Shown in pieces: positions 12,313-23,700 of a DNA stretch of 64,000 nucleotides (positions are counted from its first letter, which is position 1; each line of letters begins with the position of its first letter). The DNA lies in NCBI GenBank assembly GCA_030761205.1, contig JAULJL010000035.1:11178001-11242000 (forward strand), given 5' to 3'. A program made the position numbers and the translations under genes. Origin of the DNA: Fremontodendron californicum. Lineage: Eukaryota > Streptophyta > Magnoliopsida > Malvales > Malvaceae. The notes under the pieces are model-generated. The model was not told the origin of the DNA. It made no database searches and saw nothing but the letters and a program-made list of their open reading frames with translations.

Positions 12313-12944
12313 TTTAGATTTGGACAAATAGCTTGACCATAGCTAGTAAATGCTTCTAATTTTATTGTTCTTCAAAAACTGAAAAGCTGATTCATGGTAG
12401 GTTAAATATAAGAAGAAAGTTTGAATGAAATTTAGAGTACTTGTCATGAATGAATATTTTGCATATTCAAGTTGTGAAAATTGTTAAAGAAATATCCAAT
12501 TTATGTTTGTACCAAGTTAATTTGTATTATTTGGATTGATGATAAATTCGCTCAAAAATATTTAAAGTTGACATTGAACCCGATGCATGTAATGAAGATT
12601 GAAAACATCAAATGGGAAATGACTTTTCATCCTAGACAATTGAAAAAACATGAGCATTTGTTACAAATAATAGTGATACTAAAAGGAAAATTTTGTAAAT
12701 ATAGGCTTTTTTTTTTTTTTAGGAAGTCAAGGGGAGAAGAAATTCAAACTTTAAACCTCTGTCCTTTCTAAATTAGAAGGATAACAATTGTTGGGCCAAG
12801 CTTTGGTTCTTTGAATATATAGACTTTAAAAATAAACTAATTATTAGATTTATTTAAAATGAATTATCTGAATGAAACTGGAAATTTATTCTAACTGATA
12901 CAATTTAGGAAGTTCTAAGATGTATGCATGGTTATTTAGTAGGA
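12313..12944. other. No gene seen; AT-rich intergenic sequence
   Basis: The 96-codon ORF at 12481-12771 contains a poly-T derived Phe run and no recognisable domain. I treat it as chance. Confidence 0.5.
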
Positions 12945-13221
12945 CAGAAAAGATTGTATAAAACGGTTACTCCACGTCAGTATATATTACTTTCATTCAA
13001 ATCATGCCACGTAATCAAATTTTAAAAAAAATGGTCAACTATTTATTACAAAAATCATTAATGAAATATTGAAATAAATATTTATCATTTAATTATTACA
13101 TGTAATCTGTAATAAATAGTTGACTTTCTCTTAAAATTTGATTACGTGACATAATTTGAATGAAAGTGATATATGCTGACGTGGAGTAATCGTTTCATAT
13201 AATCCTATCTCTTTAGTAGGA
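12935..13221. mobile_element. MULE-type MITE with ~110-bp TIRs and 10-bp TSD
   Basis: The element is 12945-13211. Its left arm (…TTACTCCACGTCAG…) is repeated inverted at the right end over about 110 bp with few mismatches, leaving a short AT-rich loop. The direct repeat TTTAGTAGGA stands on both sides (12935-12944 and 13212-13221). Long TIRs and a 9-11-bp duplication are typical of Mutator-like MITEs. Confidence 0.85.
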
Positions 13222-13523
13222 TTTGAATTTATATAGTTCATTAAATTTAAACTTGTTCTAAATTACAGTTTAATTATTTCTACAACTAACATCAAAGTCA
13301 AAATATTCTTAATTAAACTGGGTCCTATACAAGCTTTTAATTGTAAATTATTTTTCCATATATATTGGTTTTATGAATTTGATTTTGGAACATGAACCAG
13401 ATTTTACAGTTTCTAACATTTCCAAAGTCAATTCTGCAATAACAAACACAGGATTCATTTCTCTGTCAAATTCTCACAATCAAAGCTCAGAAGGAATGAA
13501 TAAATAAATAAATAAAGCAGTAA

Positions 13524-14794
13524 CAGAACGTTTAGTTCGTTGGAATGGAATAGAAGAAAAATGGAATAGAAGAAGAATTGAATAGAGAGAGAATAGGTAT
13601 TATGGTTAGTTGAATGAAGTAAAAGAGGAATATTATTATTTTGTTTGGTTGGTTAAAATAATGTTAAAGAATAGGTAAAGAATAAATACAAAAGATTATT
13701 TTATCCTTAATATAAATAATAATATTTTTATTTAATAAAAATAAAATAATTTTATTAATCTTTTAAATTATATTATATATTAAAATATGAATTATAAAAA
13801 TATAAAAAATATAATCATAAATCATAAAAATAAATAAATCAAAAATGATATTTTTATATATTTTAATTAAAAATAATATTTAAAATCATTTAAAAATAAA
13901 TTTTAAAAATGATATTTAAAAATAATTTTATATATTATTTATTTGTTTTGTTTTTTTCCTGATTTTCCTCGCTTCTCTCTCTAACTTCTCCTCCTCTCTC
14001 TAAAACCTCTCATTCCTCTCTAAAAACCTCAAATTCTCTCTCTAAAACCTCTTCATCTCTCTTGAAACGTTTTTTCATTCTTTCTTCCACACCCACATCA
14101 ATCGTAGATTCTTTTCTTTCTTTTCTTTTGATTCATGTGTCACATATCTGCTCCTAAACCCCAGATTGCTACCTCAATAATAAAAAAATTAATAATGCGT
14201 AAGCCTTCAATATCAAGGCTTGAAATCTTCTGTATTTGGCTCTTCAAAGAACCCTTGTTTTCCATTTTACACTTGGTTTTGGATTATTTCTATCACTCAA
14301 CGCTTTAACATTTATTTAAAATACAGCTGAGTATTTGCTGCTAAACTTTACATTCCATTTATGTCTTTGAAAGAACAGGAAAAAGGAGAAAGAAAAATAA
14401 AAATAAAAGCATTGCAGCAAATTAGCAAGAACAGTTTATGGTGCTCAACTGTTTATCTCAAGTGTTAAGAAATAATTTCGGGTGAGAGAAAGAGAATACC
14501 CAGGAGCTGAGCTTGGGAATGAAGGACAATATCGGGTGAAAGAAGGAGAATACCCAGGACCAGAGCTTGGGAATGAAGGACAATATCGGGTGAATTTTTT
14601 TTTCCTATTACAGGATGGCCTGAATAGCCATTCAGTGGAGGGGCACTGAATGGCTATGTAGGCCCTTCCTGTAATATGCCCTGAATTGGTATTGAGCTAT
14701 TCAACAGCAAAAAATAAACCAAACGCTTGGGTTGTGTAGACCCACTGCATATGGGCTGAATGGTATTCCTATTACACTGAACCAAACATAGTGT
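13524..14794. mobile_element. Probable PIF/Harbinger-like non-autonomous element
   Basis: The left end CAGAACGTTTAGTTCG and the inverted right end CACTATGTTTGGTTCA align, followed by GGAATGGAATA-type sequence on both sides. The GTTTGGTTC core resembles Tourist/Harbinger ends. The flanks are TAA on the left and TTAA on the right, compatible with the 3-bp TWA target site, though the exact right border is one base uncertain. No transposase is present. Confidence 0.5.
14479..14586. repeat. 54-bp tandem duplication inside the element at 13.5-14.8 kb
   Basis: Two successive 54-bp units start CGGGTGA and contain GAGAATACCCAGGA and GCTTGGGAATGAAGGACAAT. A third unit begins at 14587 and stops after a few bases. 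Confidence 0.85.
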
Positions 14795-14797
14795 TAA

Positions 14798-15523
14798 TCT
14801 TTAAGTTTTCCGATTTCCATTCTTCTTCAAAACAGACCAGATTCCAGAGAAAATTTTCCCAGCATTTAATTACATATCTACCAGAATATGTAATCTTAAA
14901 CATTTCACAAATTAATTCAACTTAATTGGACAAAGCTTACTCCCACAGCCCCTTTTCTTTCTTCATTAAGAGCATGCTTTTAATTTGGGTTAATACCCTA
15001 TTTTGGTCTTGAATTATAATAAATTGTCTAATACGGTACTTGAATTTAAAAAATATATATATAATGTGGTACTTGTATTTACATTAATTTTTGGCCATGT
15101 CATCAATTTAAACAATTTTGAAGCACACATGACATCACATATTGACTGATAGGTCGGATTGACCTGAAATCAAGCTGGAACAGGCGGCAAATCCGACCTG
15201 TTTGAAGCTGATTGCGATCTGGTTTTAGGTTGATTTGACCTATTAATGTCGAGTTTGGCCTTCTCTAGCTAGACCAGATCTGTCATTGATTGGATTCGGC
15301 TTGAAAGATGGGAATTAGAGGGGGAGAGAGGGTAGGGAGGAGAGAAAAAGAAAAAATTAAAATAAAGAAAAAAATTAAAATTTTATTTTTAAAAAATGAC
15401 ATGTGATAAGATTATGTGACAAAATAATGTGATAAATATATCATATGTCATCATGTGATTAAATAATCGCCATATCCTCCATCTTATTTAAGGATATTAA
15501 CCATAAATACTAAATTGATAGGT
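14798..15523. other. No gene seen; AT-rich intergenic sequence
   Basis: Low-complexity AT-rich DNA with a GA-rich patch near 15315-15345. No open reading frame of note and no repeat structure recognised. Confidence 0.5.
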
Positions 15524-15751
15524 AAAATAATAGGATTTATATTTGATGTACTGTCAGTATATAGGTTTATACACTGACAATGCATCTTACTATGTCACTT
15601 GTTAAAAGTTAAATTGTAGGGTTAGGATTAGAGTTAGGGGTTACTGGTTAGGATTAAGGGTTAGTTTTTTAATAGAATGTCATTGTAGGATTCACTGTTA
15701 GTCTATAGACCTATACACTGATCGTGTATCAAATACAAACCCAAAATAATA
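15524..15751. mobile_element. Short MULE-like MITE with 9-bp TSD
   Basis: The element is 15533-15742 (210 bp). The left end GGATTTATATTTGATG and the inverted right end GGGTTTGTATTTGATA start arms of ~75 bp that pair with few mismatches (both contain a TATAGG-TATACACTGA-like core). The direct repeat AAAATAATA flanks it at 15524-15532 and 15743-15751. It sits about 280 bp past the stop codon of the P450 gene. Confidence 0.75.
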
Positions 15752-16019
15752 ATACATGTATCATAAAGTGCACCAAACAGTTTTTTATAGTTCGGAATCA
15801 AATAGGGTATTATCCCTTTTAATTTATCACATGCACCAATAATCATATTTTCGCCAGTTGCATGGTCACTTTCTTCTCTCAACTGCACCGACAGATTACT
15901 ATATTTAGCACATTTTCATGTGACTCCTGACCATATATTTTTATTTAGCCTTTAAGAGAGATAGATATTCCTAGCTAGCTAACCCCAAAAGCATCCATCA
16001 GAAAATAGTACTAGTCCTA

Positions 16020-17546
16020 TTAAGCTGCTGCAATGTCCCTTCTCTCTCTAACCACAACCTGAAGCCCTCCTCTTACCATAGCAGTGAGCCCTGGATCAAA
16101 CTTGGGTGCAACCTTGGGTGCCACAAGTTCAATGTCGAATCGACGTAACAAGGAAAGGACCACCATTTTCATCTCCAGTAATGCTAATTCTTTTCCTAGA
16201 CAAACCCTTACACCAGCTTGGAAAACTGGGTACTTGAATGGACATTGTGGACAAAAAGTTCCATTTTTAAGCCATCTCTCAGGTTTAAATATGATGCAAT
16301 CCTGACCCCAAATGCTTTCCATCCTCCCCATTGCATAAGGATGGTATGTTACCCTTGTCCCCTTTGGAATACAAGTGCCATCAGGTAAAAAATCATCCTT
16401 CCAAGCAAATTTTGAATCAAATTGTACAGGAGGATATAATCTCAAGCTCTCGTACACCGCCGCATGTAGATACAGCATTTTCCTTATCTGATCATAGCTC
16501 GCGAATTCTTGATCTGATTCCATGATTTGATCTGACTCGTTTCGGATTTCTGAGATGACTTGAGGGTGATTGGCTAGTAGCCAGAAGAATGTGGTGAATG
16601 CAGAGGCCATTGTGTCACGGCCTGCCAAAATAAAGCTTATAACAATGTCTCTTAAATAAGAGTCATCAATGTTAATGCAGGCCATGAATCTTGATAGAAG
16701 ATCTTTATGTGTAGAAAACCCAAGTTTCCTTTTTTGCATAATCACCTCCATGGCAAGGACATTGACCACTTCAATTGCCTCCTTGAGTCTCTTCTCACTG
16801 CCTACGTTGAAAAACCTCTTGATCTTCCAGAGTATTGGCAATGGTGCCATTGCTCTCTCTGCTGATAGCTTTGATGCTAGATCAAAGGCGTCAGCGAATT
16901 GAGAAATCGGTAATGATGATTCAAGGCAACCAGGGTCAAGACCGAACGAAAACTTGCAAATATTGTCGAAAGAGAATCTTCTAAAAACTTCTTGCAAATC
17001 CAAAATGCTACCATCATTTCCAGAAAATGATGATAAGAGAGGGAGTAGCCGATTTTTGATCTCTGTTGTCACGATCTCAAATGCATATGCTCGGATAGAG
17101 ATGTTTGCAAGCTCTAGACGAGCCATTTTCTTTTGAAACATCCACAGTTCTCCATCTACATTGAAAATTCCTTTGCCCAAAAGGTCGCCAAGGATCATGG
17201 AGAAAGATTTTCCTTTTGGGTAGTTGTCGAATCTAGTTTTGAGCACGTATTCAACATTATTTGGATTAGCTGTGATTATGTTGTTAAGAACATGAATGTG
17301 AATTGTTTGGCTTGGAGATTTTTGGAGAAGATATGAATACCAATCACAGAGATTGTTGAATTCTTTGGACCAATTTGATGAGAGGTAGGCATAGCAAATG
17401 TCACAGCTGCACCAGATTTTCTGTCTTAGTAAATATAGTAAGACAGAGAATAAAAAGAAGGATAAGGTGAAGAAGAAGAAGAAGAAGAAGATAAGGCCAA
17501 AATATGTATGCATGGACTGCAAAAAAGAGGAAGTTTGGTACTCCAT
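16020..17546 (-). CDS. Cytochrome P450, CYP94C subfamily (CYP94C1-like)
   Basis: A single-exon gene of 508 codons. An N-terminal hydrophobic anchor (residues ~16-40) is followed by the P450 fold: I-helix AGRDT at 308-312, E-x-x-R (ESLR) at 366-369, PERW at 422-425 and heme loop FQAGVRVCLG at 442-451 with Cys449 as iron ligand. Blocks such as NYPKGKSFSMILGDLLGKGI and VQFDSKFAWKDD match the CYP94C branch best. In Arabidopsis, CYP94C1 carboxylates 12-OH-JA-Ile, and CYP94 enzymes also omega-oxidise fatty acids, at the ER membrane. By family, a role in jasmonate turnover is likely but unproven here. Oddities: Val447 replaces the usual Pro/Ala of the heme loop, Met313 follows AGRDT, and the anchor has a run of Phe encoded by a GAA microsatellite. 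It is the one clear host gene in the window and appears intact. Confidence 0.93.
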   Translation of the reverse strand: MEYQTSSFLQSMHTYFGLIFFFFFFFTLSFFLFSVLLYLLRQKIWCSCDICYAYLSSNWSKEFNNLCDWYSYLLQKSPSQTIHIHVLNNIITANPNNVEYVLKTRFDNYPKGKSFSMILGDLLGKGIFNVDGELWMFQKKMARLELANISIRAYAFEIVTTEIKNRLLPLLSSFSGNDGSILDLQEVFRRFSFDNICKFSFGLDPGCLESSLPISQFADAFDLASKLSAERAMAPLPILWKIKRFFNVGSEKRLKEAIEVVNVLAMEVIMQKRKLGFSTHKDLLSRFMACINIDDSYLRDIVISFILAGRDTMASAFTTFFWLLANHPQVISEIRNESDQIMESDQEFASYDQIRKMLYLHAAVYESLRLYPPVQFDSKFAWKDDFLPDGTCIPKGTRVTYHPYAMGRMESIWGQDCIIFKPERWLKNGTFCPQCPFKYPVFQAGVRVCLGKELALLEMKMVVLSLLRRFDIELVAPKVAPKFDPGLTAMVRGGLQVVVRERRDIAAA

Positions 17547-17936
17547 GAAAGATTAAAACTCAAAACTCAAAAGGAAGAAAGAAGAAGTCAACAACAAGGA
17601 ATGAAACTGCAAAATCTTTGCACTTTATTTATAAAGATTTCAAATTTTATCTATAAACTTTTTATTAATTAATTTAGTGAGATGTTGCTTTCCTTTGGCC
17701 CTATAGGTTTTGCCTCATGAATTAAATGAAAAACTTTGACAACAATTGCTTTGAAAGCAAATTCACCCCTCAACTTGCTACGGTATTTTTTACAATTATA
17801 ATCAAGTCTTACATCCATATGAGAAATTATTGAATTAAATCATACAAACCAACCAACGAACACATAATTGAACAAATCCACCATAAAATTAGACCAAATT
17901 CACACATAATGCGACTTGAACTTGAGACTCAAGCTT
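17547..17936 (-). promoter_or_regulatory. P450 upstream region with TATA box
   Basis: On the minus strand TATAAATA lies at 17633-17626, about 80 bp before the ATG. This would give a 5' leader of roughly 50 nt that is CT-rich next to the start. I saw no clear G-box or other jasmonate element in the rest of this AT-rich stretch. Confidence 0.55.
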
Positions 17937-17975
17937 CACTACAAGACATAAGTTTTTTTCCGACGAAATATTCTG

Positions 17976-18132
17976 TTTGAAAAATCCTAAATTACAATTA
18001 TAAGAATCAATTATATATAAAATAATAATTATAATAATGAATTTTTACCCTTCATTTTTAAACTCCGGACGTTGCTCATTCAAGTATTGAACAAAAGTGT
18101 GAATGAGATATGGGGGGCAAGTATGAAGCCAC
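17976..18132 (-). pseudogene. ABCC transporter fragment, piece 3: end of exon 1 and start of intron
   Basis: Continuing from piece 2 across the TRIM insertion, the minus strand reads PYLIHTFVQYLNEQRPEFKN, then EG, and meets a GT splice donor at 18048. The block matches the first transmembrane domain of MRP3-type ABCC proteins (YVGPYLID.FVQYLNG). About 70 bp of AT-rich intron follows before the CACTA end at 17975. Retention of the intron border shows the copy came from genomic DNA, not from mRNA. Confidence 0.75.
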
Positions 18133-18628
18133 TATTGAGTTTGAGTCCAAGTCCAATATTGAGTTTGAGTATGAGTTCAAGTCCCACATTGAGTAATATT
18201 GATGAGCCAAGAGGAGTGCTCACCTATAAATAGAAACATTGGCCTTTAGGGAAAAACCTACCACCAGCACTTGTGAGAGAGAGTCTATACACTTGAGAGA
18301 AGATGTATTCGGATTCTTTGGTTGGTGAGTCATAATATTGGGAGGATGGTTTGTAGCTTTATCCATGCAAAAGTTACAATATTTGTAGGAAGGTTTGTAG
18401 CTTTATCCGTGCAAAAGTTACAATGTTTGTAGGAGGGTTTGTAGCTTTATCCGTGCAAAAGTTACAAGTTGGAATATTTCCTAGTGAAGTATGTTATCCC
18501 TTTGCGATCAGTGGACGTAGGACAAGAAGGGCTGAACCACGTTAAAAATATTGTGTTCTCTTTTTCCCTTCTTCCCAATTGTATGTTGGGTTAATGCTTG
18601 TTATTGGGCTGTCACGCTATTCCCAACA
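18133..18628 (+). repeat. TRIM 5' LTR
   Basis: 496 bp, with CCTATAAATAG (TATA box) near 18220-18235 and the 3' end CCCAACA next to the PBS. It has three imperfect copies of GTTTGTAGCTTTATCC.TGCA (18350-18470). Confidence 0.9.
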
Positions 18629-19006
18629 ACTGGTATCAGAGCTTTTGGTTCGAGGGAGAGTTGCCTAGAAGCTTTTTGTTCAAGCGAGGAGAGATGCTGC
18701 CAAGAGTTTTTTGGTTCGAGCAATGAGAGAAACTTTTTGTTCGAAGAATACTATAGCTTTTGATTCGAGGGAGGAGTTTCTAGAAGCTTTTGGTTCAAGC
18801 GAAGAGAGTTGCTGCCCAGGAGCTTAGAAGCTTTTTGTTCGAGGAAGAAAAGTAGAAGAGTTGCTGAGTTGTTGCCTAGAGGCTTTTGGTTCGAGGGATA
18901 AGAGTTGCTGCCAAGAGATGATTGGAACTTTGACTCAAGGGAGGATTTGTTGAGTTTGAGTCCAAGTCCAACATTGAGTAGGAAGACTTTGACTCAAGGG
19001 AGGAAT

Positions 19007-19571
19007 TGTTGAGTTTGAATCCAAGTCCAACATTGAGTTTGAGTAGGAGTCTAAGTCCCACATTGAGTAGGAGTGCTCATCCTACATCAAGTAACTAATT
19101 GGTTAAGCAAAAGGGAGTCCTAATCCCACATTGAGTAGTATTGATGAGCCAAGAAGAGTGCTCACCTATAAATAGAAACCTTGGCCTTTGGGAAAAAACC
19201 TACCACCATCACTTGTGAGAGACAGTCTATACACTTGAGAGAAGATGTATTTGGATTCTTTGGTTGGTGAGTCATAATATTGGGAGGATGGTTTGTAGCT
19301 TTATCCATGCAAAAGTTACAATATTTGTAGGAAGGTTTATAGCTTTATCCCTGCAAAAGTTACAATATTTGTAGGAGAGTTTGTAGCTTTATCGTGCAAA
19401 AGTTACAGGTTGGAATATTTCCTAGTGAAGTATGTTATCCCTTTGGGATTAGTGGACGTAGGCCAAGAAGGGCTGAACCACGTTTAAAATATTGTGTTCT
19501 CTTTTTCCCTTCTTCCCAAGTGCATGTTGTCGGTTAATGCTTGTTATTGGGCTGCCACGTTATTCCCAACA
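19007..19571 (+). repeat. TRIM 3' LTR
   Basis: 565 bp, beginning TGTTGAGTTTGA. It is longer than LTR1 because of an extra block around 19045-19120 in which GAGTAGGAGTGCTCATC and its relatives are duplicated. It ends CCCAACA before the GCCAC duplication. Confidence 0.9.
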
Positions 19572-19576
19572 GCCAC

Positions 19577-20045
19577 AGTGTACATAAACGTGAACAAAGT
19601 TGTCCAAAGAATATATTTCCAAGGTGAGAAGAACAATGCCTTTACCAAGTAACTCTAGTGCCCTCACTATCAACTGCCTCAAGCCTGTTTTTAAAATTTG
19701 GAAAAGCCCAACGACACTATCTATCACTTCTATATATCTAGCTGAGAGCAACATCCTCAAGGTCTAAAGTTTTCTTATTGCCAGCAGCAATAATAGGTCC
19801 CATCCAACAAAATGTAAGAATGCTGAAAATACCAGCATGGCAACATTTGAATATGGAGTTACAGTATCACCCCTTTTTTCTTACTCAACTCTGCACCATT
19901 ACTAACACTAAAATCTCCATTCAAAAGCGGGTCCTCAAGAAAGGTACCTTTACCCTCATTTCTTGCCAAAAAACCCCACAATACATAGGAACAAACCAAT
20001 AATAAGAGAAAAAACATCGCATACTAAATACTGAGTTTGGAAAGA
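19577..20045 (-). pseudogene. ABCC (MRP3-type) transporter fragment, piece 2
   Basis: Read on the minus strand with several frame changes, this gives SFQTQYLVCDVFSLIIGLFL, then CIVGFFGKK, FLEDPLLNGDFSVSNGAELS, VTPYSNVAMLVFSAFLHFVG, GNKKTLDLEDVALS, DSVVG.FQI and LVKALFFSPWKYILWTTLFT. This is the end of TMD0, the linker and the start of TMD1 of plant ABCC3-like vacuolar conjugate pumps. Stops and frameshifts rule out function. It lies between the TRIM (ending 19571) and the copia element (starting 20046), both inserted into it. Confidence 0.82.
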
Positions 20046-20439
20046 TGTAAGAATTAGAAAAATTAAAACAACTTTAAGCGTACATTCGGCCATGGTTGTT
20101 CAAGAAAATGATCCTGCTCCAATCACACAGACTCACTTGATATGTGTCTTCTAGTCTATTTCTGTTTTATGTAATTACATTGAGATAATTTCACAGGCAA
20201 TATATAGACTAGACTAGGGACCCATACTTGATAATTGGTTAGAGTTAAATCCTACCATTAAGGAATCTTTATCTTAATCAGTTACTTAGATAGTGAGTAG
20301 TTATCTTTAACTCTTATCACTAGAGTTGTTTAACTAGAATGGGATTTACTAAGATAATATCACCTAAATAATTATCAAGATAATTAAATAATTATCTTGG
20401 CTTATTAAATTATCATGTAGGCCATATTATTTTTCAACA
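20046..20439 (-). repeat. Copia-1 3' LTR
   Basis: 394 bp, matching 26157-26523 along its length with many substitutions and small indels, so the insertion is old. Both copies share ATATATAGACTAGACTA and the CCTAAATAATTATCAAG region. Confidence 0.9.
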
Positions 20440-20789
20440 TTTTTCCACTTGGCTCATATGATAAAACCAAGAACTTGAATAGGTGATATTTAAATCAAAA
20501 CTTATTATGGCTATAAGTTACTCTAGTACAACTCTCACTTAATTAAAGATTCACATAACACGAATCAACGGTAGCAATCTAATTTGAATATTTCCTTCCA
20601 TGTATTACAATGCATGATCCTCTCTAAAAGAGAACTTTATGAGATAGTACTTTATGAATGATTTTTTTGTAGTCATTCAAAGTCCAAACAAACATGTAAA
20701 CTTTTATGTGCACAAACTGAAACATGTTCATAAATTCTAAAATGTTAAAATAACAAAATTAAGCATGTTAAAAGAAGTCAAACCATACT

Positions 20790-23700
20790 TTAACAGACAT
20801 TACTTAATCCCATATGATCCACATGATAATAAATTGTTTTGTTGACCTGTGACCACATGATAATAATCCCATATGCTTTAGTCATGGGACCTATGACCAT
20901 CAAGTCTGTACTAATTTGTTGAATATCCACTTCTTGTTTCTTTACATGATCTTTAATAGCAAGATACTTTATATCGATGTGATTGCTATGATTTTCACTT
21001 TTATCATTCTTATAAAAGAATACTGTAAAAGAGTTGTCATAATAAATACTTAATGGCCTTGCAATGAAATTAATAACTTTCAAACTAGAGAAAAAATATC
21101 TCAACCTTAATGGCTGTGATGTTACTTCATAGCATAATTCTTGTGTCAGATTTCAGATAATCATGACCATGATTACTTTAATATCTGCCAAGTATTCCTA
21201 CTACAAACCTTATGTCAAGTCTTGTACAAACCTGACCATACATAAAGCTACCAACAACAAATACATATGGAATGCCTTTCATCTGTTCTTTTTCCAAATT
21301 GTTTTGGAAACATTGACTTAATCTAATTTCATCCCTTTTCACAATTGGTACCACTGTAGGTGAACAACTTTGCATCTTAAATCTTTCCAAAACCCTTTTG
21401 ATATAGGCTTCTTGAGATAGAATTAATGTCTTTTCAGACCTATCTCTATGAATCTCAATGCCTATGACATAAGAGGTTTCATCCAAATCTTTCATATCAA
21501 AGTTTTGTGAAAGAAAACCTTTTCATGTAACAAAGCCAAATCACTGCTTGCAAGGAGAATATCATCAACATATAGGACTAAAAATATTAACTTACTCCCA
21601 CTGACCTTAAGGTATATACAAGGATCAACAACATTTTCAGTGAAATCAAATGGTTTCACAACATTGTGAAACTACGTATACCAATTGACAAGATGCTTGT
21701 TTTAGTCCATATATTGATTTCTTTAACTCGCAAACCAAATTACTATTCACAAAGAAAAACTTCAGGTTGAATCATGTATACCTCTTTTTCAAGTCTCCAT
21801 TTAAGAAAGTTGTTTTCACATCCATTTGATGTAACTCTAAATCAAAATGAGCTACAAGAGCTATGATAATTCTAAATGAATCCTTCTTAGAAACTTGAGA
21901 AAAGGTTTTATGGTAATCAATACCTTTCTTTCGAGTGAAACCTTTGGCCACAAGTCTAACCTTATATCGTTCAACATTACTAGATGGTAATTCAATGAGC
22001 TCCTAACCATTGTTTTCATCTCTTCTATCATAGCTTTATGCCAGAGTGTAAAATTTCACTACACATGGCTTGTGAAAATGATATCATCTTTAGGTCTAAT
22101 ATCAAAATTAAACTTTTGCAGGCATACAACAAATCATTAGAAATAGCTAGTTTTCTTGTCTTGTTGAATATTTTCAATTCTATTATAGTAGAATTGTCAG
22201 TGAGATTACTGTTCTCTTGTAAAGGTTGTTAATGATTTGATTGTTCTCCAGTTAATTATGTAGGTTTGTTTTTGAAAAACAACCAAGTTCTTTGCAAGAG
22301 ATTCATCCAATTTAATTTTTTTCTCAATATCAAGCTTATGAGGAAAGTCATTCCCACTGGACTCATGATCCTCAAGAAACTTAGCATTTCTAGCTTTAAC
22401 AATTCTAGGTGAATGTGAAAGAAGGTAAAACCTATACCCCTTTTAGTTAACTTCATAGCCTATAACTGCTAACTGTTCTTGGATCCAGTTTCCTTATGTT
22501 TGGGTCATAGACCTTCACTTTAACTAGAAAACCTCAAGTACGTAAATCTCTTAATCTGGATTTCCAACTATTCCATAATGCAATAGAAGTTTCAGAAACT
22601 GATTTAGTTAGAACTTTGTTAAGACATAAACTGCAATTTTTAAGGCGTCATTCCAAAAACTTAGGGGAAGGTGTATGATCTCTAAAATTTTAGTGCTTCT
22701 TTTAGCTCCTTTTGTGGACTTGTTAGTTTGCTTTCCTTTAATGCAACTAAGATAAGCGTCAAACTTAGTAAAATCATTTACCTATCTCTTAATTCTCTGT
22801 ATAGAGATATAACACAATCTTTTATGTCACAACTTGTAAGAGTTTAAATTTATAGCACATCTTTTACTACCAGAAATCGTATGCATCGTTCACAAACTAT
22901 TCTCATATTCAGGATCCAAATCGATTTTGTATAAACAATCAATTAAATGATAAAAACCAATAGAAACATTATCGTTTGAAATTTTAATAAAAGAATTTTA
23001 AAACTTAAGTTCAAAACTAATTTGTTAAACTTAGAAATAGAAACCAAATTTCTTGGAAAATATAGAACATAAGAAAAAAAGTTTCTTTAAGGTTTAAAAT
23101 AGATCTTGATTTCAAAGTGATCCAGAGAGTTCTTATTCCTTCCACTTGTGAAGATAATCGATTTCTGGGGTAGATATTTCTCCCACTTTTTTTCGGTTTC
23201 TTTTTGTGAAACCTTGCATGGTAGTAGAACTATGATTCCTTGAACCAGAGTCTAACCACCATGTATTATGAGGAACATCAACAAAAGAGATTCATGATAT
23301 ACATAAAAAATGAGTTTACCTTATTTTTCGAGCCTCTTTTTCTACTTTAGGCAATCTTTCTTTATATGTCTAAGTTTTCCTACAAAAGATGGATTTGATG
23401 CCATTTTTTTTATTGGCTTTTTTCCTTCCTTCTTCATTTTTAGAACACATTTGCCCTTCTTATCACCCTTTTCTTTTTTATCTTGAGTCACTAGGCAAAC
23501 TGTATCTAGTTTTTCATTCTTCAATTTATTTTCCTCTTGAAAACACATATAGTTAAGAGTTCATTGATAGACCATTTTACTTTATGTGTGTTTTGAATGG
23601 TCAATACTCATTAAAAAAAAGAGTTGAATATAAAAGTGATAAGAAATGACTCAGAAAACTCAATTCTAAAGACTTAAGTTGAGCAACAATGTCTCTTAAA

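Larger units (their letters stand above)
18128..19576 (+). mobile_element. TRIM retrotransposon with TSD GCCAC
   Basis: The element is 18133-19571 (1,439 bp). Two LTRs (18133-18628 and 19007-19571) share the body from the CACCTATAAATAG TATA region to the terminal CCCAACA. Directly after LTR1 lies the primer binding site TGGTATCAGAGC (18631-18642), complementary to initiator tRNA-Met. Before LTR2 stands a polypurine tract (CAAGGGAGGAAT). The 5-bp repeat GCCAC flanks both ends (18128-18132, 19572-19576). There is no coding capacity; the ~380-bp interior consists of diverged repeats of GCTTTTGGTTCGAGGGAG. LTR1 begins TATTG instead of TGTTG. It inserted into the ABCC coding sequence. Confidence 0.92.

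Noticed and set aside
18550..18765. 70-codon plus-strand ORF across the TRIM PBS
   Set aside because: It spans the LTR end, the PBS and internal repeats. TRIMs are non-coding and the frame is not supported elsewhere.
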